From assembly GCA_035967975.1 (NCBI GenBank), contig JAWQFQ010000023.1, positions 1 to 64,000 on the forward strand: DNA of 64,000 nt, in the 5' to 3' direction. This DNA is from Scytonema sp035967975. GTDB lineage: Bacteria; Cyanobacteriota; Cyanobacteriia; Cyanobacteriales; Nostocaceae. Position numbers and translations under genes: made by a program. The notes under the pieces were generated by a model. It searched no databases. It worked only from the letters and a program-made list of their open reading frames with translations, and was not told the DNA's origin. Of this stretch, positions 25,165 through 35,207 are shown piece by piece. Positions within the stretch are counted from its first letter, which is position 1, and every line of letters starts with the position of its first letter.

Positions 25165-25567
25165 GTCGGTTAAGCCGATCGCAACACCCTAACATTTTGC
25201 AAAATTCTCTAGTACTAGGAAAACAGATGATAGGTATATAGCGATTCCTAATAAGCGTGAGGTACACCGAAGAAAGAATTAACCGCAGATGCACACAGAT
25301 AAACGCAGATAAAGTTGTACAAGAGCAGGCTAGGAAACGCTGTATCAAACTTCTCACCCTTAGTAATGGAAGCGGGTCGCAGCTTATACAGGATAGTCCA
25401 GAAAATAAGATAGGCAAGTTAGGGAACCTTCAATCAACAATCATGACTTGCAAGTGGTTTGAAAGTGAGCGATCACATTTCATAATAAACGTATAACGAC
25501 AGCACAGCAATCGTTTTAAATGAAATGCACTCCCCACATAGTAAGAGGAGCACAGAAACCCGGTATC
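25165..25567. other. Gap with degenerate repeats
   Basis: About 400 bases lacking a credible gene. ACGCAGATAAA-type direct repeats occur near 25284-25316, and a broken family-1 palindrome abuts the MITE-like element at the right end. Confidence 0.5.
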
Positions 25568-25570
25568 TTA
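25554..25570. repeat. Half family-1 palindrome cut at the MITE edge
   Basis: AGAAACCCGGTATCTTA, the left half of a family-1 hairpin, runs directly into the left end of MITE-like element A. The right half is missing beyond the far end of the element, apart from a possible AAGAT. Confidence 0.65.
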
Positions 25571-25736
25571 GAGGATGTTTGAAAAGCGGTTTGCTATAAT
25601 TTCAAGCACTGGTTGATCCCCCCTAGCCCCCCTTAAAAAGGGGGGAAAATACTCTAACAGTCCCCCTTTTTAAGGGGGATTTAGGGGGATATTGAATATG
25701 ATTGCTACTGATGAAAGGACTTAGAAAACATCCTCT
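25571..25736 (-). mobile_element. MITE-like element A, copy 2
   Basis: Reverse-oriented near-identical copy of the element at 13396-13562, including both paired G/C-run hairpins. The flanks read TTA on the left and TAA on the right, so a TA target duplication is possible. Its right end lies four bases from the stop codon of the small gene at 25741-25956. Confidence 0.82.
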
Positions 25737-25740
25737 AAGA

Positions 25741-25956
25741 TTACGCTTGAGCGTTTCTATAGTTAGCATCTATCCAACACCGGGGAAGATTCTCTCCAGA
25801 AGGAAAAACAAGTTGCTCTTTCTGATAAGAATCAGCTTGTTGTTCTTCTTGTCCTTGTTGTTCTTTTGCACGAATATTATCCTGATTAGGATCTATCAAT
25901 TCTTGAACATCAACAACCTTTACCAATTCACCACTTTCTTTAAGTTGCAGAAGCAT
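25741..25956 (-). CDS. Small conserved-looking hypothetical protein
   Basis: A 71-residue acidic, Gln-rich protein beginning MLLQLKESGELVKVVDVQEL and ending in LVFPSGENLPRCWIDANYR. I do not recognise a family with certainty. The start at 25956 is supported by GGAG seven bases upstream; an earlier ATG at 26001 adds 15 unlikely residues. The C-terminus lies directly beside the MITE-like element, so the last residues may have been changed by its insertion. Confidence 0.6.
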   Translation of the reverse strand: MLLQLKESGELVKVVDVQELIDPNQDNIRAKEQQGQEEQQADSYQKEQLVFPSGENLPRCWIDANYRNAQA

Positions 25957-26030
25957 AATAATCTCCGTAATGTTTGCATGAAAAACTAAGTGAGTTTTCA
26001 AGTCAACCCACCCTTATTACTACAACAATT

Positions 26031-26084
26031 AGCCATCAGCCATCAGCCATTAGCCATTAGCCATTAGCCATTAGCCATTAGCTA
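26031..26084. repeat. CATTAGC / CATCAGC tandem heptamer
   Basis: About seven head-to-tail heptamers of the AGCCATT type between two small genes transcribed to the left. Confidence 0.8.
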
Positions 26085-26086
26085 AA

Positions 26087-26398
26087 TTACATTGCTCTCT
26101 GATATTTTTCTAAAATATCTACCAGATTTACCTGACATTGGAGTGGTAGCAAATCCTGGAGAGGAAGTTCTCTTCTTCCACCACCTATTTTGACTGGAAT
26201 AGATTCTAGAACTTGTATTACGTCTTCTTCTCCTACAGGTTTACTGGCGGTGATTAAGGGATAAACTTGTTCAGCAACTAGGGTGTGCAATTTAGCATCT
26301 GATAGGTAAAGATGCCATTTGGCAATGTCTAAATAAACATTTTCGCCTATTTCTGCTGCTAGGGCTTCAAGTAGTTCTGTAGTGTTAGTATTAGCCAT
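26087..26398 (-). CDS. DUF3181 family protein
   Basis: A 103-residue cytosolic protein of the cyanobacterial family DUF3181. Conserved text includes MANTNTTELLEALAAEIGE, VYLDIAKWHLYLSDAKLHT and GGGRRELPLQDLLP. Function unknown. I took the ATG at 26398; six more residues would be added by the ATG at 26416. Divergent or tandem partners are small genes only. Confidence 0.85.
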   Translation of the reverse strand: MANTNTTELLEALAAEIGENVYLDIAKWHLYLSDAKLHTLVAEQVYPLITASKPVGEEDVIQVLESIPVKIGGGRRELPLQDLLPLQCQVNLVDILEKYQRAM

Positions 26399-26514
26399 AA
26401 AGATAATCCTATACAATGAGTACCAACCCTCATCTTATTATTCATTATCGCTTAAGAAAGCAAATTGGCTCTACCACCACAGGTTACAATCGCCCCAGCT
26501 TTTCGAGTCCATCT

Positions 26515-26769
26515 TCAGGTGGATGTTGGAGTTTCTGAATAGTTTGCGATCGCCAGTATATATATCAGATGTACTAGCAGCACAACCACCCAAGCGGATG
26601 TCAACCAAGGAAGCCACTCCCAAGTCGTGTGATTCAAATTATGGAAGAACCACAATCCAGAATTGCAGACGGCGAATATCGCCACATGGACAGCAAAATT
26701 CATCCTGTCGTCTAGTTTACGGTACGCAGGGTCATTGCGATCGGGTTTACGAGGCCAACGGGGAGGCAT
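26515..26769 (-). CDS. 2TM-domain membrane protein
   Basis: An 84-residue protein with a basic, proline-rich N-terminus (PPRWPRKPDRNDPAYRKLDD) and two membrane helices, the first NFAVHVAIFAVCNSGLWFF and the second WLTSAWVVVLLVHLIYILA. This matches the 2TM domain of small cyanobacterial membrane proteins. No role known. It is transcribed leftward, 98 bp ahead of the DUF3181 gene. Confidence 0.8.
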   Translation of the reverse strand: MPPRWPRKPDRNDPAYRKLDDRMNFAVHVAIFAVCNSGLWFFHNLNHTTWEWLPWLTSAWVVVLLVHLIYILAIANYSETPTST

Positions 26770-26852
26770 AATTTTTTGTTACAGATTTATACAATGGGTT
26801 TATGACTCATTTTAGGATTTTTATGGGTCTTGTTAGTGCTCCCCATGAAAAT

Positions 26853-26882
26853 TAGGGTGTGGGGTGTAGGGTGTGGGGTGTA
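26853..26882. repeat. Tandem heptamer repeat (GGGTGTG)
   Basis: About four AGGGTGT/GGGGTGT units in the gap before the large kinase gene. Confidence 0.75.
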
Positions 26883-26933
26883 GCGAGAGAAGATTTTTTA
26901 CACTTTTTTTTGAAATCTACGTAGAAGACAAAT

Positions 26934-29900
26934 ATGAGCATCGTCATTACAGATTATAAATTTATTGAAGTCATCTATGATGGTGCGACTACCTGTGTTT
27001 ATCGTGCTTTAAGGAAGTCAGATAAAACCTCAGTCATTATTAAAACTCTCAAAGCTGAGTATCCCACTGTAGAACAGTTGTCCCGATTGAGACATGAATA
27101 TCAAATCTTGCAACTTTTAAAGATAGAAGGAGTGGTTCAACCCTTAGCTTTGGAAAGCCACCAGCATGGGTTAGCTATGATTCTCTCAGATTTTGGGGGA
27201 GACACTTTAATAAATTATCTTAATATTCATAATCTTAAATTCAGTAAATTTTTACAAATTGCAATTCAATTAGCCTCAACTCTTGCTCAAATACATCAAA
27301 AAAATATTCTTCATAAAGACATCAAACCTCACAATATTCTCATTAATGCAAAAACAGGTCAAATTCAACTTATAGACTTTAGCATTGCATCCCAAATTTT
27401 AAATGAAAATCAAAACTTCAGTTCTACCAATTTGCTCGAAGGTACCCTCGCCTATATGTCCCCAGAGCAAACAGGGAGAATGAACCGTTCAATTGATTAC
27501 CGAACTGACTTGTACTCCTTAGGCGTGACATTCTATGAAATGCTCACAGGAAAGTTACCCTTTCAAGCTACCGATCCTCTAGAATTAGTGCATTGTCATA
27601 TTGCGAAAACACCAGTACCACCCAATAAACTAGGTCGAGAGGACGATGGGGAGATAGGGAAAATACCTCAGGCGGTGTCGGATATGATCATGAAGTTATT
27701 AGCAAAGACACCTGAGGAAAGATATCAAAGTGTTTTGGGACTTAAAGCAGATTTAGAAGAATGTTTAAGACAACTCCAAGCGACTGGACAAGTTGAAGAT
27801 TTTATTATAGGTCAGTTCGATTTAGACAGCCAGTTTCTCATTCCACTAAAACTTTACGGACGGGAAAAAGAAGTTGCTCTCTTGATGGATGCTTTTGAGC
27901 GAGTGTTCTTGGGAAAAACCGAGATGATGTTAGTGAGCGGTTATTCAGGAATTGGTAAATCTTCTTTGGTTAATGAAGTTCGTACACCTATTGCACGTCA
28001 ACAAGGCTATTTTATTTCTGGAAAATTTGACCAATTCAAACGACATATTCCTTATGCTTCTCTCATTCAAGCTTTTCAGGATTTAGTGCGACAGATTTTG
28101 ATGGAAAATGCTGATAAAGTAGCAATTTGGAAAATAAAAATTCTAGAAGCTTTAGGTTCTAATGGTCAAGTGATTATTGATGTTATTCCTGAAGTAGAAA
28201 GAATTATTGGTTCTCAACCAGCTGTTCCTGTTTTGGGAGCAACTGAATCTCAAAATCGATTTCATCGAGTGTTTCAACAGTTTATTCGTGTATTTTGTCA
28301 ACCAAATCATCCACTGGTTATTTTTTTAGATGACTTACAATGGGCAGATTCTGCTTCTTTAAAGTTCATTCAGTTGCTGATGAGCAATCCGGAAAGTCAA
28401 TATCTGTTATTGATTGGAGCATATCGAGAGAATGAAGTCAATGCGGCTCATCCGTTGACTTTGACTTTGGAGGAACTTCGGTCTGTCCATGCGACTATAA
28501 ATCATATTATTCTTCAGCCTTTACAAAACTACCAAGTTAACCAATTGGTTAGCGATACTCTCCGTAGCGATCGCGAAAAAACAAAGTCACTAGCCAACCT
28601 ATTATTTAACAAAACTCAAGGTAATCCCTTTTTTTTAACGCAGCTGCTGAAATCCCTCTATCAAGACAACCTATTATCGTTTAATTTTAGTGAAAGGTCT
28701 TGGGAATGGGACACTCAGATTCTGCAAGATATTGATATTACCGAAAATGTCGTTGAGTTAATGGTCAGCCAAATTCAAAAGCTGACATCAACGACGCAAA
28801 ATGTCTTAAAGTTAGCTGCTTGTATTGGAGATACATTTACTTTAGATGTTTTGAGCATCGTGCATCAAAAATCTTTATTAGAAACAGCAAAAGATTTATG
28901 GGAATCTTTACAATCTGGGTTAATTTTACCTTTAAGCGAAGGTAACTTGGTTGTCGGCGATCGCTACAACAGCGAATTCAATACTACAAAGGATACGATA
29001 GTTGAGGTTCCAGAAACCCGGTTTCTTGAAGAAACCGGGTTTCTAATCTTTGCTTATCCGAATAGTATTGATACCCAATTAACATTTGATACAAACAAGC
29101 CAGCATATACCTACAAGTTTTTGCATGACCGAGTTCAACAAGCAGCCTATTATCTCATTCCAGAATCAGAGAAAAAAGAAACTCATTTAAAAATCGGTCA
29201 ATTGTTACTACAGAACACGACACTAGAAGAAAGAAAAGAAAATATCTTTGTTTTAGTCAATCACCTCAATTACGGAACCGACTTACTGACTTTAGAATCA
29301 GAAAAATACGAGTTAGCTGAACTCAACCTGATAGCAGGTCGGAAAGCGAAAACAGCCACAGCATATAACTTCGCCGCAGACTATCTAAATGTTGGCTTAA
29401 AATTACTAGCAGCAAATAGCTGGCAGACTCGGTATCATTTAACACTAGCACTCCATGAGTCAGCGGTAGAAACAGCTTACTTGAACGGTCATTTTGAGCA
29501 GATGGAACAATGGGTATCAGTTGTTCTGAAACAAGCAAAAACCTATATCGACAAAATGAAAGTCTATGAAGTCAAAATCCAAACATACATGGCGCAAGCA
29601 AAGCAACTTGAAGCCGTCAAAATAGGGTTAAAAGCACTGGAATTGCTAGGGGTGAGTTTACCGGAATTTCCCAGCCTCTCGGACATTCAAGAAACAATGA
29701 CTCAAGCAGCGAGAAATTTGACACAAAAGAATATAGAAGACTTGGTTAACTTACCATTAATGACAGACGTAGACAAGCTAGCAGCCATGAGGATGCTAAC
29801 TAGTTTGGGTTCTCCTACATATCAAGCAGCACCTGCATTGTTTCCGTTAGTTGTCTGCGAACAAGTCAATTTATCTATCCAATATGGAATTTCACCTTTC

Positions 29901-32900
29901 TCCGCCTATGGTTTTGTTTGTTACGGTGTCATTTTAAACGGAATAGTTCAGGACATTGAGTCGGCTTATAAGTTTGGCAATTTGGCTTTGAAATTAGTAG
30001 AAAAGTTTAATGCTCTAGAGCTTAAAACGAGTGTATTCTTTGTAGCCGGGTCATGTACCTTTTACGGTAAAGTTCATGCAAGAGAAACTTTACCACTGTT
30101 ATTGAATGCTTACCTGAGTGGGTTGGAAAATGGTCATTTTGAATATGGGGGTTATGCTGCTATGCAAAAATGCCAGTATTCATACTATATCGGTCAGGAA
30201 CTGACAAAACTTGAGCGAGAAATGGTTTCCACCAGTAATGCTTTGACTCAACTTAAGCAGGAAAACGCTTTGACTTGGAATCAAATCTTTCAGCAGTCAG
30301 TCCTCACCTTACTAGAAACTTCTGAAAATCCATGCGATTTACTTGGTGAAGTATACAACGAGGAGAAATCATTACCAATTCTAAAGCAAGCCAATGATAG
30401 AACTGGGCTTCACTACTTGTATCTCAACAAACTTATCCTTTGTTATCTTTTTGAACATTACGACCAAGCTTTGGAAAATGCAGTTCAAGCCGAACAATAT
30501 TTAGATGGAGTGAAAGCATTTCTAGCTGTACCAGTGTTTTATTTCTATGATTCTTTAGCTAAGTTAGCAGTCTATCCATTGGTGTCACAGTCACAACAAG
30601 AATATTTCTTAACTCAAGTCACAAAAAATCAAGAGAAAATGCAAAAATGGGCAGAATATGCCCCCATGAATTTTCAGCATAAGTACGAACTTGTAGAAGC
30701 AGAGAAAGCGCGAGTTTTAGGACAGTATTGGCAAGCAATGGAATATTATGACCGCGCCATTCAAGAAGCTAAGGTTCAGGAATACATTCAGGAGGAAGCG
30801 ATCGCCAATGAACTAGCCGCAAAATTTTACTTTGAATGTGGTAGAGAGAAGATAGCTCATGTTTATCTGACTGATGCTTATTATGGATACATTCGCTGGG
30901 GAGCAATGGCAAAAGTTAGAAATTTAGAGTTAAGATATCCTCAAATCTCCTCTCAAATAACAAAGCATAATCATCATACGTCTACAGGAAGTCATAAAAC
31001 TCTTGTTGCTACAACTAAAGGAAGTTCAAGCTTTCTGGATGTCACGACAGTTATGAAAGCATCTCAAGCTCTTTCTAGTGAAATAGTTTTGAGCCATTTG
31101 TTAAGTAAATTGATGTATATTATGATAGAGAATGCTGGAGCCAAGACAGGATTCTTAATTTTGGAGAAAGCTGGTCAATTACAAATAGAAGCTTCAGGAA
31201 ATCTGGAAAATAATCAGATAACAGTACAGTCATCAAGAGCTAAAGAAATTAATCAGCAGTTACCAGTATCTATCATTAATTATGTGTATCAAACTCGAAA
31301 CAATATCGTCATAAATGATGCTTCTCATGGAGACTTTCAAACAGATATTTATATTATTCAACAAAAACCAAAATCTATTTTATGTATGCCGATTGTTCAT
31401 CAAGGGAAACTGATTGGCATCCTCTATTTAGAAAATAACTTAACCACAGGAGTATTTACACCAGAACGGTTAGAAATCTTAAAACTTTTATCCTCTCAAG
31501 CTGCTATTTCGATGGAAAATGCACGCTTGTACAATGATTTAGAGGAATACAATCGGACTCTAGAAACGAAAGTCGAAGAGAGAACCCTAGAGTTACAAGC
31601 CAAAAATTTGCAACTCCAGCAGGAAATTCAAGAACGAATAGCCGCCCTACGGGAACGCAAGCGAGCAGAAGAAGTCGCTGAAGCTGCTAACCGTGCAAAA
31701 AGCGAATTTCTTGCTAATATGAGTCATGAACTTCGGACTCCGTTGAATGGAATTTTGGGCTATACTCAAATTTTTCTCAAAGACAAAACTTTAACCCCTC
31801 ATCAAAAAAATGGGATTAACATCATTCATCAGTGTGGGGAACACCTGCTCACACTCATTAACGATATTTTAGATATCTCAAAAATTGAAGCTCGTAAAAT
31901 GGAACTCTATCCGCAAGAGTTCCACCTACCTACATTTCTGGAAAGCATTACGGAAATGTGCCGTATCCGTGCTATCCAAAAAGAAATCGTGTTATTTTAT
32001 ACTTCTATATCACCGCTACCAAAAACCATTAGAGCCGATGAAAAACGATTGCGACAAGTCCTGATTAACTTACTTAGCAATGCAGTGAAATTTACAGAAA
32101 AAGGAACAGTAAAATTTAAGGTAGGCTATCAAGGAGACAAACTCCGTTTTCAAGTGGAAGACACGGGTATTGGCATTGCACCGGACAAATTAGAAGAAAT
32201 ATTTTTACCATTCCAGCAAGTGGGTGAGAAGCGTCGAAAGACAGAGGGAACGGGATTGGGATTGGCGATTAGCCGTCAATTGGTTGAGATGATGGGGGGC
32301 GAACTCAAAGTCACGAGTACTTTAGGTCAAGGAAGCGTTTTTTGGCTAGATTTGGATCTCCCTGAGAGTCATCACCAAATTAACATCAAAAGTGTCGAGG
32401 AACGTAACGTCATTGGTTTTGTCGGTTCCAAACGCAAAGTTTTGATAGTAGATGACAAATGGGCAAATCGTTCCGTCTTGGTCAACTTACTACAGCCTTT
32501 AGGTTTTGAAGTTACAGAAGCAACAGACGGTTTAGACGGTGTGAACAAAGCACTTGAGTTCAAGCCTGATATCATTTTTATGGATTTGGTTATGGCTGTG
32601 ATGGACGGCTTTGAAGCGACCCGTCGCATTAGAATCTTACCAGATTTAAAAGACGTTGTGGTCATCGCCATTTCAGCTAGCGTTTTTAATTTCGACCAAC
32701 AGCAAAGTTTAGAAGTCGGTTGCAACGATTTCCTCCCCAAACCACTCAAAGAAACAGAACTGTTAGAAAAATTACAGCTACATTTGGATTTAAAATGGAT
32801 TTATGAAGAAAAAGATGAAGTAGAAAGGATAAAAGATGAACAGAAAAATGCACCTCCGACTTCCGACTACCAACTTCTAACTTCTATTGTGCCTCCACCC

Positions 32901-33080
32901 CCAGAAGAACTTGCTGTCTTGCTTGATTTAGCAATGAGAGGTGACCTAGGAAGTATTGCACAACAAGCCACAAGACTAGGAGAATTGAATGAACAATGGC
33001 TACCATTCGCTACTCATTTGAATTACCTGGCGTCATCTTTTAAAGGGAAACAAATTATTGAGTTTCTTAAACAATATTGA
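26934..33080 (+). CDS. Ser/Thr kinase-AAA-GAF-histidine kinase-receiver hybrid
   Basis: A 2048-residue multidomain signalling protein of the HstK type. Residues 1-280 form a Ser/Thr kinase with the Lys in VIIKTLK, catalytic HKDIKPHN (about 126-133) and DFS in place of DFG. A STAND/AAA ATPase follows, Walker A SGYSGIGKSS (about 334). After it come helical repeats (750-1350) and a GAF domain (about 1384-1530). A coiled coil leads to the histidine kinase with His in NMSHELRTP (about 1597) and DTGIGI and GTGLGLAIS boxes. A receiver domain ends the protein, phospho-Asp in IIFMDLVMAVMDG (about 1882). Residues 682-712 are translated from an inserted repeat. Confidence 0.93.
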   Translation: MSIVITDYKFIEVIYDGATTCVYRALRKSDKTSVIIKTLKAEYPTVEQLSRLRHEYQILQLLKIEGVVQPLALESHQHGLAMILSDFGGDTLINYLNIHNLKFSKFLQIAIQLASTLAQIHQKNILHKDIKPHNILINAKTGQIQLIDFSIASQILNENQNFSSTNLLEGTLAYMSPEQTGRMNRSIDYRTDLYSLGVTFYEMLTGKLPFQATDPLELVHCHIAKTPVPPNKLGREDDGEIGKIPQAVSDMIMKLLAKTPEERYQSVLGLKADLEECLRQLQATGQVEDFIIGQFDLDSQFLIPLKLYGREKEVALLMDAFERVFLGKTEMMLVSGYSGIGKSSLVNEVRTPIARQQGYFISGKFDQFKRHIPYASLIQAFQDLVRQILMENADKVAIWKIKILEALGSNGQVIIDVIPEVERIIGSQPAVPVLGATESQNRFHRVFQQFIRVFCQPNHPLVIFLDDLQWADSASLKFIQLLMSNPESQYLLLIGAYRENEVNAAHPLTLTLEELRSVHATINHIILQPLQNYQVNQLVSDTLRSDREKTKSLANLLFNKTQGNPFFLTQLLKSLYQDNLLSFNFSERSWEWDTQILQDIDITENVVELMVSQIQKLTSTTQNVLKLAACIGDTFTLDVLSIVHQKSLLETAKDLWESLQSGLILPLSEGNLVVGDRYNSEFNTTKDTIVEVPETRFLEETGFLIFAYPNSIDTQLTFDTNKPAYTYKFLHDRVQQAAYYLIPESEKKETHLKIGQLLLQNTTLEERKENIFVLVNHLNYGTDLLTLESEKYELAELNLIAGRKAKTATAYNFAADYLNVGLKLLAANSWQTRYHLTLALHESAVETAYLNGHFEQMEQWVSVVLKQAKTYIDKMKVYEVKIQTYMAQAKQLEAVKIGLKALELLGVSLPEFPSLSDIQETMTQAARNLTQKNIEDLVNLPLMTDVDKLAAMRMLTSLGSPTYQAAPALFPLVVCEQVNLSIQYGISPFSAYGFVCYGVILNGIVQDIESAYKFGNLALKLVEKFNALELKTSVFFVAGSCTFYGKVHARETLPLLLNAYLSGLENGHFEYGGYAAMQKCQYSYYIGQELTKLEREMVSTSNALTQLKQENALTWNQIFQQSVLTLLETSENPCDLLGEVYNEEKSLPILKQANDRTGLHYLYLNKLILCYLFEHYDQALENAVQAEQYLDGVKAFLAVPVFYFYDSLAKLAVYPLVSQSQQEYFLTQVTKNQEKMQKWAEYAPMNFQHKYELVEAEKARVLGQYWQAMEYYDRAIQEAKVQEYIQEEAIANELAAKFYFECGREKIAHVYLTDAYYGYIRWGAMAKVRNLELRYPQISSQITKHNHHTSTGSHKTLVATTKGSSSFLDVTTVMKASQALSSEIVLSHLLSKLMYIMIENAGAKTGFLILEKAGQLQIEASGNLENNQITVQSSRAKEINQQLPVSIINYVYQTRNNIVINDASHGDFQTDIYIIQQKPKSILCMPIVHQGKLIGILYLENNLTTGVFTPERLEILKLLSSQAAISMENARLYNDLEEYNRTLETKVEERTLELQAKNLQLQQEIQERIAALRERKRAEEVAEAANRAKSEFLANMSHELRTPLNGILGYTQIFLKDKTLTPHQKNGINIIHQCGEHLLTLINDILDISKIEARKMELYPQEFHLPTFLESITEMCRIRAIQKEIVLFYTSISPLPKTIRADEKRLRQVLINLLSNAVKFTEKGTVKFKVGYQGDKLRFQVEDTGIGIAPDKLEEIFLPFQQVGEKRRKTEGTGLGLAISRQLVEMMGGELKVTSTLGQGSVFWLDLDLPESHHQINIKSVEERNVIGFVGSKRKVLIVDDKWANRSVLVNLLQPLGFEVTEATDGLDGVNKALEFKPDIIFMDLVMAVMDGFEATRRIRILPDLKDVVVIAISASVFNFDQQQSLEVGCNDFLPKPLKETELLEKLQLHLDLKWIYEEKDEVERIKDEQKNAPPTSDYQLLTSIVPPPPEELAVLLDLAMRGDLGSIAQQATRLGELNEQWLPFATHLNYLASSFKGKQIIEFLKQY
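28979..29070 (+). repeat. Family-1 unit inside the kinase gene
   Basis: A 92-bp family-1 unit lies within coding sequence: CAATACTAC on the left, the 33-bp palindrome at 29012-29044 and CTTATCCGAATAGTATTG on the right. It is read in frame as residues ending ETRFLEETGFLIFAYPNSID, between the ATPase and the helical repeats. No stop or frameshift results. Confidence 0.85.
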
Positions 33081-33191
33081 ATAATTTTGAGCATTTATTA
33101 CCAATAACAGCAGATTCTATCTAAATACTGATAACTTGAAAATTCAACCATGAAATTGATAAGTGATAAACAATAACTGAAAAGAGGCTCT

Positions 33192-35111
33192 ATGAATAAT
33201 AATTATAATAGCAAAGGTGTCATCTTAATCGTTGATGACACTCCTACTAATTTAAAAATATTATTTGATTTTTTAGTTAATTCTGGATTTAAAGTTTTGA
33301 TTGCTGAAGATGGTGAAAGTGCGATCGCAAGAGCGGAGTACGCACCACCTGACTTAATTTTATTGGATGTGCTGATGCCTGGGATGGATGGTTTTGAAAC
33401 GTGTCGCCATTTAAAAGCTAATGAATTAACAAAAGAAATTCCTGTCATTTTTATGACCGCACTGTCTGACACAGTAGATAAGGTTAAAGGTTTACGTCTT
33501 GGTGCAGTGGATTATATTACTAAACCCCTGCAACACGAAGAGGTTTTAGCCCGCATTGAACTTCATCTGCGGCTTCAAAACTTGACACAGCAAACTCGCG
33601 AACAAGCAGCTTTGTTGGATATTACGACAGATGCAATTATAGTCAAAGATTTAGATAAACAAATTCGTTTTTGGAACAAAGGAGCAGAACATTTATATGG
33701 TTGGCTGGCTCAAGAAGCTATAGGTAAGAATGTGGATGTGCTTTTATACCGGAGCGAAACTGCATCTCAACTGCAAAACATACAACAAAGTTTAGCAGAG
33801 TGTGGTTCGTGGCAAGGTGAGTTGAGTCAGGTAGATAAAGAAGGAAATGTACTTATTGTTTCGAGTCGATGGACTTTGATGCGCGATCGCGATGGGAAAC
33901 CCAAGTCTATTCTCACAGTCAACACCGACATCACAGAGAAAAAACAACTCGAAAGCCAAGTTTTGCGTGCTCAAAGACTAGAGAGCATCGGTACACTCGC
34001 AGGTGGTATTGCTCATGACTTAAACAATATACTAACTCCCATTTTGGCAACAGCACAACTGCTACAGCTAAAACTCCCTAATACTGATGAGCGAACTCAG
34101 AGAATGTTTCAAGCGATAGAAAGCAATGCTAAACGCGGAGCGGCGTTGGTCAAGCAAGTGCTACAGTTTGCAAGGGGAGTAGATGGTAAGCGCACTATTG
34201 TACCCGTGAAAAACCTGTTCTCCGAAATTGAGCAGATGGTTCATGAAACATTTCCCAAATCTATTAAAATTTCTACACAGGTAGAGCCAAACCTTTGGGC
34301 TGTTTTTGGTGATGCAACACACTTACATCAGGTGCTGATGAACCTTGTTGTGAATGCTCGTGATGCCATGCCTAATGGCGGTATTCTCAGTTTATCTGCT
34401 GAAAACATATTTGTTGATGAACACTATGCTCGTACGCATCTTGAAGCAAGTGTCGGTTCTTACATCAAGATTACGGTTGCGGATACTGGGATTGGTATGG
34501 AAATGGAAGTCGTAGATAGAATATTTGAGCCGTTTTTTACTACCAAAGAGTTTGGGAAAGGAACGGGGTTGGGTCTTTCAACTGTTAGGGGTATTATCAA
34601 AAGCCACAGCGGTTTTGTAGCTGTCCGCACTCAACTTGGACAGGGAACTGAATTTAAAGTGTTCTTACCAGCCCAAGAAATGACAACAACAACGCTTCTA
34701 GAAAATACGGAAATGCCATCAGGGAACGGAGAATTGGTTCTCGTTGTGGATGACGAAGCAGAAATTTTAGAAACCACGAAAGTTGTCTTAGAAACTTACA
34801 ACTATAAAGTGTTGACCGCTAGCGATGGGATAGAGGCGATCGCACTATATGCCCAGCATAAAGATAAAATTAACGTAGTATTAATGGATATGATGATGCC
34901 ATCAATGGACGGAACCACTACCATTCGTGCATTACAAAAAATGAATGCGGGGGTCAAGATTATTGCTGTTAGTGGTCTGTTAGCTAACGATAAACTTGTC
35001 GGGGCTACTGGAGTAAAAACATTTATTGCTAAACCTTACACTGCTAAGGAATTATTACAAACTTTATATAAGGTTCTTTATGAAAAATCGAAAAGTACAA
35101 TAATTTATTAG
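33192..35111 (+). CDS. Hybrid histidine kinase REC-PAS-HK-REC
   Basis: A 639-residue soluble sensor kinase. Receiver 1 occupies residues 8-130 with phospho-Asp in LILLDVLMPGMDG (about 58). A PAS domain spans about 141-255 (ALLDITTDAIIVKDLD, ending in TDITEKKQLE). The dimerisation helix holds His in LAGGIAHDLNN (about 276), followed by HATPase boxes NLVVNARDAMP, DTGIGM and GTGLGLSTVRG. Receiver 2 has its Asp in VVLMDMMMPSMDG (about 565). It lies 111 bp after the giant hybrid kinase in the same direction, so the two may form one phosphorelay. Confidence 0.92.
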   Translation: MNNNYNSKGVILIVDDTPTNLKILFDFLVNSGFKVLIAEDGESAIARAEYAPPDLILLDVLMPGMDGFETCRHLKANELTKEIPVIFMTALSDTVDKVKGLRLGAVDYITKPLQHEEVLARIELHLRLQNLTQQTREQAALLDITTDAIIVKDLDKQIRFWNKGAEHLYGWLAQEAIGKNVDVLLYRSETASQLQNIQQSLAECGSWQGELSQVDKEGNVLIVSSRWTLMRDRDGKPKSILTVNTDITEKKQLESQVLRAQRLESIGTLAGGIAHDLNNILTPILATAQLLQLKLPNTDERTQRMFQAIESNAKRGAALVKQVLQFARGVDGKRTIVPVKNLFSEIEQMVHETFPKSIKISTQVEPNLWAVFGDATHLHQVLMNLVVNARDAMPNGGILSLSAENIFVDEHYARTHLEASVGSYIKITVADTGIGMEMEVVDRIFEPFFTTKEFGKGTGLGLSTVRGIIKSHSGFVAVRTQLGQGTEFKVFLPAQEMTTTTLLENTEMPSGNGELVLVVDDEAEILETTKVVLETYNYKVLTASDGIEAIALYAQHKDKINVVLMDMMMPSMDGTTTIRALQKMNAGVKIIAVSGLLANDKLVGATGVKTFIAKPYTAKELLQTLYKVLYEKSKSTIIY

Positions 35112-35207
35112 AGGTTTGATTATCAGATACGTAACCAGGGTCTATAGACCCGCCGATGAAAGTGCTAATCGCTTGCTATAGAGTTATAGAACAATAGGAG
35201 ATGAAGA

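Noticed and set aside
25257..25496. 79-residue frame in the gap after DUF4058
   Set aside because: It is built partly from ACGCAGATAAA-type repeats and has no recognisable domain or ribosome site.
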